A DNA stretch of 64,000 nucleotides from Fusobacterium ulcerans (GTDB lineage: Bacteria; Fusobacteriota; Fusobacteriia; Fusobacteriales; Fusobacteriaceae): positions 1,318,282 to 1,382,281 of the forward strand of contig NZ_CP028105.1 in assembly GCF_003019675.1 (NCBI RefSeq), in the 5' to 3' direction. Numbering within the stretch: the first letter of the stretch is position 1; each line of letters opens with the position of its first letter. The notes beneath the pieces are model-generated. The model ran no database searches and had not been told where the DNA came from. It saw only the letters and a list, made by a program, of their open reading frames with translations. The position numbers and the translations under genes were made by a program. This document shows positions 7,452-17,500 of the stretch, one piece after another.

Positions 7452-7907
7452 TTAGATTCTCATTTCCATTATGATTTCTCCATCTTCATCCATTTCTCCT
7501 GTCTCTTTAAATCCACAGGCTGAGTACAGCTTCATAGCCAATATATTTTCTGGTTCAAAAGATAGATTTATTTTTCTGATTTTTTCTTTTCTAAAAAAAT
7601 CAATTATCTCTTTCATAGCTTTTTTTCCATAACCTCTTTTTTGATAGTTTCTATCTATCATAAAACGACATATCCAATACTCATCTTTATCTTTTTCCAT
7701 ATTAAGCATAACAAAACCTATAAGCATCTCTTCTGCATATATTCCAAATAACTTAACTGTTTCCCTGTAGATATATGCCTGTGCTATGGAATAGATATTT
7801 GAAGCAACAAAAGCACTCTGTTCCTCATTAACTTCCAACTTAATACATTCATCATAATTATCTTCATTGATTTCTCTTAAAGTAATTACTTGATTTGATT
7901 CACTCAT
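7452..7907 (-). CDS. GNAT N-acetyltransferase, spermidine/spermine acetyltransferase-like
   Basis: A 151-residue GNAT with the layout of BltD/PaiA-type polyamine acetyltransferases: ITLREINEDNYDECIKLEV near the start, a bulky middle VMLNMEKDKDEYWICRFMI, the acetyl-CoA loop DRNYQKRGYGKKAM, and the ending SFEPENILAMKLYSACGFKETGE. These enzymes acetylate spermidine or spermine to lower polyamine levels. The polyamine link is attractive because a polyamine operon lies at 57-59 kb, but assignment beyond GNAT is only moderate. A GGAGG site lies just upstream. Confidence 0.85.
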   Translation of the reverse strand: MSESNQVITLREINEDNYDECIKLEVNEEQSAFVASNIYSIAQAYIYRETVKLFGIYAEEMLIGFVMLNMEKDKDEYWICRFMIDRNYQKRGYGKKAMKEIIDFFRKEKIRKINLSFEPENILAMKLYSACGFKETGEMDEDGEIIMEMRI

Positions 7908-8164
7908 TTAATTCCTCCTGATTTAATCTAATTTTCTCCAAAAATATATATGATTTTCTATCTATTTTTTTTATTTTCATAATAATTCCCCCTTTTTCTT
8001 ACAACTTTTATCTTATTAAATTGTAGCAGATCAATCAAATATTTACAATTTTTTATATATTATCTAAAATTTTTATTTATATTATTAATCCTCTTTCATT
8101 CTATTTTTTTTATACAATTATCTTAAAAAAAAGTTTTTCTTACAAACTTTAAAAAAAATTTATC

Positions 8165-8193
8165 TTGACTTTACTACATTTTTAAATTATAAA
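8165..8193 (+). promoter_or_regulatory. Promoter of the nhaC operon
   Basis: TTGACT (8165-8170), 17 bp, TATAAA (8188-8193), 64 bp before the first ATG. An ACTACATT word occurs in the spacer (from 8173) and again just downstream of the start point, a possible operator pair. The rest of the 7908-8256 gap is A/T-rich with no other recognisable feature. Confidence 0.6.
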
Positions 8194-8256
8194 TATAGTA
8201 ACTACTACATTGGCTAAATTTAATAACTTTTATCTAAAATCAAGGAGGGCAAAATT

Positions 8257-9804
8257 ATGGAGTACGGAATTTTATCTGTCATCCCACCGCTGGTAGCTAT
8301 TATACTGGCATTGGTGACAAAGCAAACAGTTTTTTCACTTTTTTTAGGTCTGTGGATCGGTACTACAATCATCTCTGATTGGAACCCAATAATTGGATTT
8401 CCAAAAATGATTTCTGATTTTTTTATTCCGCTGATTGGGAACAGCTGGAATGCAGGAATGATAATGCTTATTGTTTCTTGTGGGGGATTTGTATATCTTA
8501 TAAAAGTTTCTGGTGCAGCTAAAGCATTTGGGGATTATGCTTCTAAGAGAGTAAAAACAAGAAAAGGTGCTCAGCTTACAGCTTATTTTGCAGCATTTGC
8601 TTTTATTTTTACAGAGCCAACTCTTACACTTGGAGCTATCATGAGACCAATTACTGAAAGACTTAGAATATCAAGAGTAAAGCTTGCATACATATGTGAC
8701 GTTATGGGGTGTCCATTTGCAACACTTTCTCCAATTACAAGCTACAGTACTTATGCTATTGGATTAATAGCTACTCAGTTTGCTATGCTGGGGATAACTG
8801 ATAATCCTTGGACTACATATCTGAAATCTATACCATACAATTTCTATGCTATGTTTGGTATGCTTGCTTTGTTCTTTGTTATCATATTTAATCTGGATAT
8901 AGGACCTATGTATAAAGCTGAAAAGAGAGCTATTGAAACTGGAGAGCTTATAGGAGAAACAGATAACCCAATGGGAAAATATGATCTTGATGAAGAGACT
9001 TTATTTAAAGATTCAAATATAACACTGGCTAGTTTTGTTATTCCACTTCTTGCATTATTTGCTACATTGATAGCTATGATACTATGGACTGGAAAAGCTG
9101 GTGAAAATGGTATAGGAGGGGCTTTTGTTAATTCAAATATATCTCTTTCTATCACTACTGGGTTCTTAGTTGCTTCGATAGCTGCTGGAATAATGGGTGC
9201 AAAATCTAAAATATTTAAATATGGTGACATTGTTCCTATGTTCTGTAAAGGAGTTGCTTTAAACTCTGACATTCCAATTATTTTAGTATTAGCATGGTCT
9301 ATTGGTTCATTGACAGGGGTTATGGATCTTAAAGGTTATTTAATAAATATAGTTGCACACTACAATATAGCTGCTGGTCTTATGCCTGCATTCCTGTTTG
9401 TAGTTGGAGCTTTCGTTGGATTCTCTACTGGAAGTTCTTGGGGTGTATGGGCTATAATTATGCCGATATCTCTTCCAATAGCTCACACATTTGGAGTACC
9501 AATGGAACTTATGATAGGGGCTTCTTTGAGCGGGGGAGTATTTGGAGATCACTGTTCTCCTATATCAGATACTACTATACTTGCATCTACAGCAGCTGGT
9601 TCTGACCATGTAGAGCATGTAAAAACACAGCTTCCTTACAGTATGACTGTTGGAATATCTTCAATCATAGGTTTCCTAGTAGGAGGACTTATCTCTCCAA
9701 TACTTGGACTTATAGTTACAGCAATATCAATAGTAACAGCTCTCTTCATATTCTCTAAGATAGCTGAAAAAAGAAATGGTAAAATTTTAGGAGGAGTACA
9801 ATGA
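8257..9804 (+). CDS. NhaC-family Na+/H+ antiporter
   Basis: A 515-residue polytopic membrane protein of the NhaC family. Marks are the early VIPPLVAIILALVTKQTVFS segment, FTEPTLTLGAIMRPITERLRI, and the C-terminal FSTGSSWGVWAIIMPISLPI plus GGVFGDHCSPISDTTILAST, strongly conserved in this family. NhaC proteins exchange sodium for protons, but many operon-borne members carry organic substrates such as amines or dicarboxylates. Its gene overlaps the following amidohydrolase gene by 4 bp, so here it may import that enzyme's substrate or export a product (inference). The start follows AAGGAGGG. Confidence 0.88.
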   Translation: MEYGILSVIPPLVAIILALVTKQTVFSLFLGLWIGTTIISDWNPIIGFPKMISDFFIPLIGNSWNAGMIMLIVSCGGFVYLIKVSGAAKAFGDYASKRVKTRKGAQLTAYFAAFAFIFTEPTLTLGAIMRPITERLRISRVKLAYICDVMGCPFATLSPITSYSTYAIGLIATQFAMLGITDNPWTTYLKSIPYNFYAMFGMLALFFVIIFNLDIGPMYKAEKRAIETGELIGETDNPMGKYDLDEETLFKDSNITLASFVIPLLALFATLIAMILWTGKAGENGIGGAFVNSNISLSITTGFLVASIAAGIMGAKSKIFKYGDIVPMFCKGVALNSDIPIILVLAWSIGSLTGVMDLKGYLINIVAHYNIAAGLMPAFLFVVGAFVGFSTGSSWGVWAIIMPISLPIAHTFGVPMELMIGASLSGGVFGDHCSPISDTTILASTAAGSDHVEHVKTQLPYSMTVGISSIIGFLVGGLISPILGLIVTAISIVTALFIFSKIAEKRNGKILGGVQ

Positions 9805-11471
9805 TGAATAAATCGAAAATATATTTTCCAGACTATATCTTCTATAATGGAAATGTTCATACAGTAGATGCAGAAGATAATATTTATGAAGCTGCTGCTG
9901 TATCAGGAAATAAAATAGCTGCTGTTGGAAGTAATGATGAAATAATGGCTATGAAAACTGACAAAACTGTATTGATAGATTTAAATGGAAGAAGTCTTAT
10001 CCCAGGGATTAATGATGCTCACAATCATGCATGGGAAACTGGTTTAATGCTTGAGGGAATAGTACTTTTCGGTATCGACAGCATGAAAATGCTTCAGGAA
10101 AAAATCATAGAAAGAATAAATGAAGTTCCAGAAGGGACATGGATACAAGGAGGAAGCTGGATAGAATCTCAATTTGAAGAAAATAGAGCTCCAAATCGTT
10201 ATGATTTAGATGCTGCCTCTCCTCATAATGCAGTTGTATTAGAAAGAATATTTGGTGCATGTTCTGTAAATTCCAAAGCACTGGAACTGGCTGGTATAAA
10301 TAAAGACACTCTGGATCCTCCAAAAGGACATATAGAAAAAGATGAAAATGGAGAGCCTACTGGTGTTCTTCATGGAAATGCTGTTCTTTTAGTAAGAAAA
10401 GTTATGCCTGGACCTTTTGGAAGTGACGATTTTGGAGCAGGAGAAGGGGAACCTTCTATTCCAGTATTAGAAAAATCTATATCTCTTGCAATAAACGAAT
10501 ACAATAAATATGGAATTACAAGTATAACAGAACCAGGAGTAAGTTCTGGTGTATGCAAAGCCTATCATGATTTATTAAAGAAAAATGAACTTAGATGCAG
10601 AATAAATCTTATGCCTAACTGGCATGGTTTCACGTTGCAGCAAAATGAAAAAGAGCTGGATCAACTTCTTAATGATTACGATTTCTCATCTGGTTACGGA
10701 AATGACTGGATACGTTACTCTTCATTAAAAATGGCAATAGATGGAGGGCTTACATCTATGACAGCTCTAAAATCTTGGAATTACAAAGGGGAGGATTCAT
10801 TGAGAGAATTTCCATTGAGATTGGATATCACTAAACTTGATGAATATATAAAGTCAGCTCATGATTCTGGATGGGATATAGGTATTCATGTAATGGGAGA
10901 CGTTGCTATAGATAAAGCTGTAGATGCTATCTACAAAGCTGTTAAAGCTAACCCTAGAAAACATCAGCACTCTATAATTCATGCTTATTACCCAAGTGAA
11001 GAAACTCTTAAAAAAATGAGTGAAGTAGGAATAATGGTAGCTGCTCAGGCAAGTTTCATATATGTAGAAGCAGATGGCTATGATTCTCTGCTCCCTAGGG
11101 ATAAGCAAACAAGTTTTACTCCATTAAAAACTTACAAGGATAATGGAATTGTAGTTTCTCTTACTACTGATATGCCTTGTTCAAATTTGAATCCATTTAT
11201 AAATATGTATGCAGCTGTAACTAGAAAAGGTTCTAGAGGTTATTCTCTTGGAGATGAAGAAAAAATAAATAAAACTGAAGCTTTGAGAATGATGACATAT
11301 AATGGTGCTGTACTAAATGGAGAAGAGAATTTCAAAGGAAGTATAGAGGCTGATAAACTGGCAGATCTCGTTATTATTGACAGAAATCTTTCTCAGGTGC
11401 CAGATGAAGAGATAAAAAATATCAAAGTTGATTTCACTATGCTTGATGGAAAAATCATCTATCAAAGATAG
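9801..11471 (+). CDS. YtcJ-like metal-dependent amidohydrolase
   Basis: A 556-residue amidohydrolase-superfamily protein. The N-terminal strands lead to SLIPGINDAHNHAWETG, whose His74 and His76 are first-shell metal ligands; later IHVMGDVAIDKAVD holds a third ligand and SLTTDMPCSNLNPF the catalytic Asp. This layout, including the family-specific GTWIQGGSW insert, is that of YtcJ-type enzymes (LAF3/NfdA relatives), which act on amides or carbamates; the physiological substrate is unknown. Translationally coupled to nhaC, with ATG overlapping its stop and AGGAGG six bases upstream. Length is typical. Confidence 0.88.
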   Translation: MMNKSKIYFPDYIFYNGNVHTVDAEDNIYEAAAVSGNKIAAVGSNDEIMAMKTDKTVLIDLNGRSLIPGINDAHNHAWETGLMLEGIVLFGIDSMKMLQEKIIERINEVPEGTWIQGGSWIESQFEENRAPNRYDLDAASPHNAVVLERIFGACSVNSKALELAGINKDTLDPPKGHIEKDENGEPTGVLHGNAVLLVRKVMPGPFGSDDFGAGEGEPSIPVLEKSISLAINEYNKYGITSITEPGVSSGVCKAYHDLLKKNELRCRINLMPNWHGFTLQQNEKELDQLLNDYDFSSGYGNDWIRYSSLKMAIDGGLTSMTALKSWNYKGEDSLREFPLRLDITKLDEYIKSAHDSGWDIGIHVMGDVAIDKAVDAIYKAVKANPRKHQHSIIHAYYPSEETLKKMSEVGIMVAAQASFIYVEADGYDSLLPRDKQTSFTPLKTYKDNGIVVSLTTDMPCSNLNPFINMYAAVTRKGSRGYSLGDEEKINKTEALRMMTYNGAVLNGEENFKGSIEADKLADLVIIDRNLSQVPDEEIKNIKVDFTMLDGKIIYQR

Positions 11472-11492
11472 GGAAGTCGAGGAAGTGAATAG

Positions 11493-12335
11493 ATGCTGTA
11501 TCTGATCATAGCAGTTTTATCAAATACCTTTATGACTTTTATTATAAGACTGTCAGAAAAGGAAAAAAGCAATCGTTTTAATGTAAATACTTTTAACTAT
11601 CTTTTTGGAGGTATATTGGCATATTTTGTTATTAGAAAGGAAAGTATATTCTCATTTGATGGAGATTACAAATATACACTTTTCCTCGCAGTGATAAATG
11701 CCGTTTTATACATTACCTGTCTTTATCTTATGCAGGTAAATATGAAGAAAAATGGAGCTCCTCTCACTACTACATACAACAGACTGGGGCTCCTTATCCC
11801 TATCCTTGTATCTGTCATACTGTTTAAGGAATATCCTAATCAAATGCAGATAATTGGATGTATTTTAGCTATCTTTTCTATCTATTACATCAACAAAAAA
11901 GATAAGAAAGATGAAAAAAGCAAGGTTTCTCCCTTACTTCTTATAGCTCTTTTTATGGCTGGAGGTATGGTAGACACTTTAGCAAAGATATATGGATATT
12001 ATGGAAATTCAAATCTGCAAGGGCATTTTATTTTCTATACTTTTGTTTTTTCCTTTATATTCAGCCTTATACTTAGCATCAAAAGCATTAAAAATCTGAG
12101 TAAAAAAGAAATACTTATTGGTTTCTTTATAGGTATTCCCAATCAGATTACTACTCTGGCTCAACTAAAAGCTGTAGCTGTGCTTCCTGCTTATCTGGTA
12201 TTTCCAGCATACAGTATTTCGGTTATACTTTTAGTCAATCTTGTGAATTTTCTTTTCTTTAAAGAAAAGCTCACAATGCGTCAGTATGTGGGAACAGGTA
12301 TCATCATTTCAGCTCTTATATGCATGAATGTCTAG
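11493..12335 (+). CDS. EamA/DMT-superfamily transporter
   Basis: A 280-residue protein with about ten hydrophobic segments in two five-helix halves, split near residue 145 by a lysine-rich loop (NKKDKKDEKSK). This is the drug/metabolite transporter plan. The first half ends with GAPLTTTYNRLGLLIPILVS and the second with FPAYSISVILLVNLVNFLFF, matching EamA motifs. The substrate is unknown. It follows the amidohydrolase by 21 bp in the same operon and so probably exports or imports a related metabolite. It starts behind GAGGAAG. Confidence 0.82.
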   Translation: MLYLIIAVLSNTFMTFIIRLSEKEKSNRFNVNTFNYLFGGILAYFVIRKESIFSFDGDYKYTLFLAVINAVLYITCLYLMQVNMKKNGAPLTTTYNRLGLLIPILVSVILFKEYPNQMQIIGCILAIFSIYYINKKDKKDEKSKVSPLLLIALFMAGGMVDTLAKIYGYYGNSNLQGHFIFYTFVFSFIFSLILSIKSIKNLSKKEILIGFFIGIPNQITTLAQLKAVAVLPAYLVFPAYSISVILLVNLVNFLFFKEKLTMRQYVGTGIIISALICMNV

Positions 12336-12401
12336 AAATATTCCTTGCTTTTATTATTAAATTATTTTATGATAAAAGAAAAGAAACGTGAGGTATGATT
12401 C

Positions 12402-13268
12402 ATGACTGGAATTGCAAAGCTGTACAGGAAAAACTATAATAACCTGACTAAAGCTGAAAAACAAATAGCAGAATATATCTGTGGTAACCCTAAAAAAGTT
12501 ATCATGATGACTTCCTTAGACCTTGGAAAAGAGCTCAATGTCAGTGATGCAACAGTGTTGAGATTTTCTAAGAAAATAGGATTTTCTAAATATAATGAAC
12601 TTAAAGAATATCTTGCAGAAGAATTGGAAGCAAGAAAAAGTGTCATTGATAAAATGCTAGATAACTGGAACAATGACAGAGAGGATAATAACAGTGTTAA
12701 GAAAATGATAAATGCTGATATTAAAAATATGCAGAAACTTTACATGGATTTAGATTTAGAAGAAATAGATAATGTAGTAAAGCTTATGCAGACATCAAAA
12801 AAAATATTTGTTATTGGGGTAGGAAGCAGCAGAGCTGTTGCTGAAATGCTTGGATGGCATTGCATGGTTTTAGGTCTGGAAGCTGTAACAATATCTGAAG
12901 GAGGATATGGATTATTTGAAAAAATAGCCCATGTGACAAAAGATGACTGTGTAATATTTTTCAGTGTTCCTAAATATCTGAAAGATGAAGTACAGATGAT
13001 GGAGCTTCTCCATACTAAAAAAGTTCCTTCAGTTGTTATTACAAATAATCTTTTCTCTAAAATTGCTTCTTATGCTTCTATATTTATCCCAGTTGAAACA
13101 GATAATACAAGTTTTTTTAATTCTTTTATACTTCATGCAGAGGTATGTAATGTTATTCTTCTAAAACTTTTTGAAGGAGACAGAAACAGATATTTTCAAT
13201 ATTTCAAACAAAATGAGAAGGATCAAAGCTTCCTTTACGAAGATGAGGAGCCTTCTTCTACATATTAA
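12402..13268 (+). CDS. RpiR-family transcriptional regulator (HTH + SIS)
   Basis: A 288-residue regulator. Residues 1-77 form the RpiR helix-turn-helix (LTKAEKQIAEYI ... VSDATVLRFSKKIGFSKYNE); residues about 120-245 form a SIS domain beginning KKIFVIGVGSSRAVAEML, which binds phosphosugars in relatives. As the last gene of the nhaC-amidohydrolase-EamA unit it is the likely local regulator, which hints that the inducer is a phosphorylated sugar or amino sugar derivative (inference). A 66-bp gap before it may hold a separate weak promoter. Confidence 0.88.
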   Translation: MTGIAKLYRKNYNNLTKAEKQIAEYICGNPKKVIMMTSLDLGKELNVSDATVLRFSKKIGFSKYNELKEYLAEELEARKSVIDKMLDNWNNDREDNNSVKKMINADIKNMQKLYMDLDLEEIDNVVKLMQTSKKIFVIGVGSSRAVAEMLGWHCMVLGLEAVTISEGGYGLFEKIAHVTKDDCVIFFSVPKYLKDEVQMMELLHTKKVPSVVITNNLFSKIASYASIFIPVETDNTSFFNSFILHAEVCNVILLKLFEGDRNRYFQYFKQNEKDQSFLYEDEEPSSTY

Positions 13269-13271
13269 AAC

Positions 13272-13330
13272 AAGAAGCTGTCTTATTAATCAGAACTATA
13301 ATCTGACTTTTTAGACAGCTTCTTCTTTTT
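13272..13330. terminator. Bidirectional terminator between rpiR and merR
   Basis: A 12-bp perfect stem, AAGAAGCTGTCT (13272-13283) with AGACAGCTTCTT (13313-13324), followed by CTTTTTG. It separates the two convergent operons. Confidence 0.88.
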
Positions 13331-13332
13331 GA

Positions 13333-14106
13333 TTATATTTCATTATCTATTAGAATCATAACTAAGTACCTTATCTTAGAATTTTCTTTAAACAGAGTGT
13401 ATTCCTCTTCAAAAAAGACAAAGATATTCTGAGAAATTAAAATATCTTTTAATTCAGCCCATTTTTGAACTCTCTCTATACTGTTGGATATATCCTCTTT
13501 CTTAAAAAGACTTTCACTCCACATACAAATATAGCTCCCTTTATTTAAAACAACAGATTTATTCTCCCTGTTTTTAAAAGAAATATATAAGTGGGATCCT
13601 TTTATTTCTTCTTGTAAATCATTTTTAAGAAATTTAAATCCAAAATACTTATATTCAAACTTAAGAGGAAATCTTTCAAAGATTTTCTCTTCTGGGGAAA
13701 TCTCTGTTCCTTTTATATCTTCAAACCCTTTTATAAAGGGGATGTCTAATTCTATATTCTTACCTGTTTTATGATTCATCAAGTGCTTTTCTAAAATTTT
13801 TTTCTGGTTTTTTAAACATACAATTTTATTTTGAACTTCAGAAATTATTTCTTTCAATATCTTTTCAAACTTATCCTCTTCTTTAGTAAAGATATATTCT
13901 TTTATCTGCTCCAGAGATATTCCCAGATTTCTTATATAGTTTATCAATTTTAAATTAAAAATCTGTTCTAAAGAATAATAATTATAGTTATTGCTTTTAT
14001 CTCTAAAAGCAGGAGTAACTAAGTTTTCATTGCTATAGTATCTCAATGTAGAAACTGGGATTTCTGTTATTTTTGAGACTTCATTTATTAAATAATATTC
14101 CTTCAT
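13333..14106 (-). CDS. MerR-family regulator with C-terminal ligand domain
   Basis: A 257-residue protein. Residues 1-70 form the MerR winged helix (INEVSKITEIPVSTLRYYSN ... LGISLEQIKEYI), about 75-115 a coiled coil, and the remainder a GyrI-like effector domain containing NKGSYICMWSE. It is the last gene of the efflux operon on the same strand, 26 bp after the PG0541-type gene, and is a diverged relative of the MerR at 20377. It may bind the drug-like substrates of the pump and regulate the operon, or another target. The first ATG follows a GGAGG site. Confidence 0.87.
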   Translation of the reverse strand: MKEYYLINEVSKITEIPVSTLRYYSNENLVTPAFRDKSNNYNYYSLEQIFNLKLINYIRNLGISLEQIKEYIFTKEEDKFEKILKEIISEVQNKIVCLKNQKKILEKHLMNHKTGKNIELDIPFIKGFEDIKGTEISPEEKIFERFPLKFEYKYFGFKFLKNDLQEEIKGSHLYISFKNRENKSVVLNKGSYICMWSESLFKKEDISNSIERVQKWAELKDILISQNIFVFFEEEYTLFKENSKIRYLVMILIDNEI

Positions 14107-14132
14107 TACTCCTCCTTTTCTTTAAAATATAT

Positions 14133-14522
14133 CTATTTTACTTTATGTTTTTCTTTTAATCTTGCTAAAAGTTCCCCATCAGGAATTATATCTTCATTAA
14201 GAAAATCTATAATTATTCTATCTACAGGAATCACTCCTGCTGTCATAACTACTCCATATGGAAGTGACATTCTGAACGTCTTCAAATTTTTCAGCATTTT
14301 ATCCAGATTTCTTTCTGGTACAGTAAGGATAAAGGTACAGTCTGTTCCTGGCCATGTAAGAGTATCTTTATGTTTCACTTTAGCATCCCATACACTTTCT
14401 ATTTTCTTTTGAATAGTGTAATAATAGAATTTTATTTCATCAAAAAATTCTTCCAACCTTCTTTTTTGTGATTCATTTATATTTACGAATATCATCTTGT
14501 AGTTGTAATGTCCATCAGTCAT
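14133..14522 (-). CDS. PG0541-family transporter-associated protein
   Basis: A 129-residue soluble protein found beside RND pumps in anaerobes and called the PG0541 family. It looks like a PII/CutA-type alpha-beta fold: an N-terminal strand (NYKMIFVNINESQ), a helix, a central TFILTVPERNLDKMLKNLK and a final strand-helix. Its role is unknown; fixed association with RND permeases suggests regulation of the pump or signalling of substrate load. It starts 16 bp after the RND stop codon and so belongs to the operon. Family assignment rests on context plus overall pattern. Confidence 0.72.
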   Translation of the reverse strand: MTDGHYNYKMIFVNINESQKRRLEEFFDEIKFYYYTIQKKIESVWDAKVKHKDTLTWPGTDCTFILTVPERNLDKMLKNLKTFRMSLPYGVVMTAGVIPVDRIIIDFLNEDIIPDGELLARLKEKHKVK

Positions 14523-14537
14523 TTCTTATCCTCCCCT

Positions 14538-17500
14538 CTACTTTCTTCCAGTTAACTTCTTAGGTAAAAGCATTTTAATTCTAATAATTGTTCTCTTGAT
14601 AAATCTCAAGACAGCATTATTCATGTCCTCGATCATTGTATATAGTATTGGAATTACAACCAATGTCAGAAGTGTTGAGAATGTAAGTCCAAACATAACT
14701 GTAATAGCCATACCTCTATATATTTCTGCTCCCTCTCCTATTCCCAATGATAATGGCAGCATTCCAAGTACTGTTGTCATAGTTGTCATAAGGATAGGTC
14801 TAAGCCTCGTTCTACAAGATTCTATTACTGCTTCCTGTCTCTCACTTCCTCTTTCTCTGGTCATTTTGATAAAGTCAATCAGTACAATGGCATTGTTTAC
14901 AACCACCCCTGCCAGAAGTATAACTCCTATCATAACCATAATATTTACAGCCTGATTTGTAAGAATAAGTCCCCATAATACTCCAATCAATGCAAGTGGT
15001 ATTGATCCTATAATTATCACTGGAAGCACAAAGTTCTCAAATTGGGATGCCAAAAGTGCATATATCAAGAAAATTGCTATTCCCAATGCAAGTCCCAACT
15101 GACTTACTGTATCCCCTAAACTTTCAGAATCTCCACTCCATCTATAACTGATGGACTTTGGAGGATTAGTTGAATTGTAAGCTTCCACAAGCTTATTTTG
15201 AATAGCATTTATTCCCACTCCTCCATCATTTGCAGAAACTGTTACACTGTATATTCTATCTGTTTTATTTATTTCTGATGATCCCTCTGCCATTACTATT
15301 TCTGCAACGTCAGATAATTTTATAAATTTTCCACTGCCTATTTTTATATTAATATTTTTTAAAGCATTAATATCATTTCTTTTATTCTTAGGGAGTCTTA
15401 CCATAACATCTATCTCTTCTATTCCAGTTTTAACAGTTACTGTATCTGATCTGTCTCCTCCCAATATTGAATAACTTAGTGTTTTAGCAATTACAGATGG
15501 GCTGATTCCGTAACTTTTAATTTTATCTCTGTCAAGTACTACTCTTGCCTCAACGTTTCCTGGATCCAATGTTGATTTTACGTCAACTGCTCCTGGATAT
15601 TTTTTGATTTCTTCAAGTACCTTTGCTCCAACTTCTTTAATCTCTTCGAGATTAGCTCCAACAATATCAAACTGAACATCTCTCTGCTGTGATCCCATTG
15701 CAAAATCTTCTGATAAATTTGTTCTTGTATCAGGGATTTTTTCAACAATTGGTCTCAACTTATTGATTATTTCAAATACAGAAGTTTTTCTTGTATCTTT
15801 TTTTCCTATGTCAACATTAATAGAAAAACTGTCCTTTTGAACAATAGTAAAATAGCTTTGAGTATTAGGTTCATTTTTAATTATCTCTTCTATTTCCTTA
15901 GCCATTGCTCCAGATTTTTCAATATCCAATCCTTTACCTAGTTCTGCAACTATTGAATATCTTCCTTGATCCTGCTTAGGCATAAATTCCATTTTTAAAA
16001 GTTTAGGAGTTGTCATTATTGTAAACATAAATATAACTAATGTTGTTCCTACTGTTTTCCATCTGTTTTTTACAGCCCAGTTTATTATTTTCAAATAGTT
16101 GCTTTTTACTGCTCCAAAAAATTTTCCTTCTTTTGTAATATCTGTTTTATTTGTAAGAAATCTGCTGGCAAGCATAGGTATCAAAGTAAGTGAAACTATT
16201 ATAGCTGCAAGGTTTGAAAATATAATGGAATAGGCCAGATCTCTATTTATTTCTCTTGCTATCCCTGGAATAAACAGTATAGGGATAAATACAACCATTG
16301 TTGTCAAAGCTGATGCTATAACTGACATAGTTACTTCTGTAGTTCCATTATCAGCAGCCTCCATTACTGGAGCTTTAAGTTCTGTCATATGTCTGTATAT
16401 ATTATCCACAACAACTACTGAGTTGTCTGTCAGCATTCCCACTCCTATTGATAATCCCATTAGAGATATCAAGTTCAAAGATGTTCCATTTAATGCAAGG
16501 AATGCAAATGTAAATATAACCGCTACTGGAAGAGCTGCTGATACCAATAGTGTTGCTCTTATATTTTTCAAGAACAAATATAATACTATTGTTGCAAGAA
16601 TAAGTCCTTGCACTGCTGTTCCACTAACATTTGAAATAGATTTATTAATATCTTCTGAAGTATCCAAAAGTATACTGTATTCAGTATTTGGAGGCATAAT
16701 AGGTTTTAATACTTCTAAAGCATCTAAAGCTTTATTGTTAAGATCTATTGTGCTTCCATCTGATGATTTTTCAACTACTACTGCTATTGATTCTTTTCCT
16801 GAAAGATATGATATATCCTCTGGATCTTCTGTAGTCAATACAACATTAGCTACATCTTTAAGCCTTAAAGTATTTCCATTACTATTTAAAATCATATCTT
16901 CAAAAGTATCTATATAGTTTAATTCTCCCATAAATCTAACAATTACATCTTTAGATCCTGTACTTATTGTTCCCAAAGGCAGATTTAAGCTCGATACTCT
17001 TATCATTTCATAAAGTTCTGTAGGAGAAAGATCATAAGCTGCAAGCTTGTCACTGTCTATTTGAATCTGCACCTGTTTATCAGGATTTCCATAAACATTT
17101 ACTTCTCCTATACCAGGCAAACTTTCAAATTTAGGTTTCAGATATTCCTCAACAAAACTACTTAACTCTGTCTTGTTAGGAGCACTCAGCATTATTACCA
17201 AAGTCAGATTTCCTGATCCTACTTCAACTTTCTTCGCTACAGGAGTGTCAGCATCACTAGGAAGATCATTTGTTATCTTTGATAATTCTCTTTGTATCTC
17301 TGTTACTTTATCATCTGCATCAATTCCATAGTCAAATTTTACTGATATTGTTGACTGACCATAAGTTGATGTTGATTCTATTTTATCTATTCCTTCAACG
17401 TTAGGAAGTATTTCCTCTATTTTTTTAGTAACCTGTGTCTCTACATCTTCTGCTACTGCCCCCTGCCATGTTGTTCTAACTGTAACAACTGGGATATTCA

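Noticed and set aside
6275-7907. Three neighbouring GNAT genes as a recent tandem duplication
   Set aside because: Their sequences differ outside the acetyl-CoA loop, sizes differ, and one is in opposite orientation.
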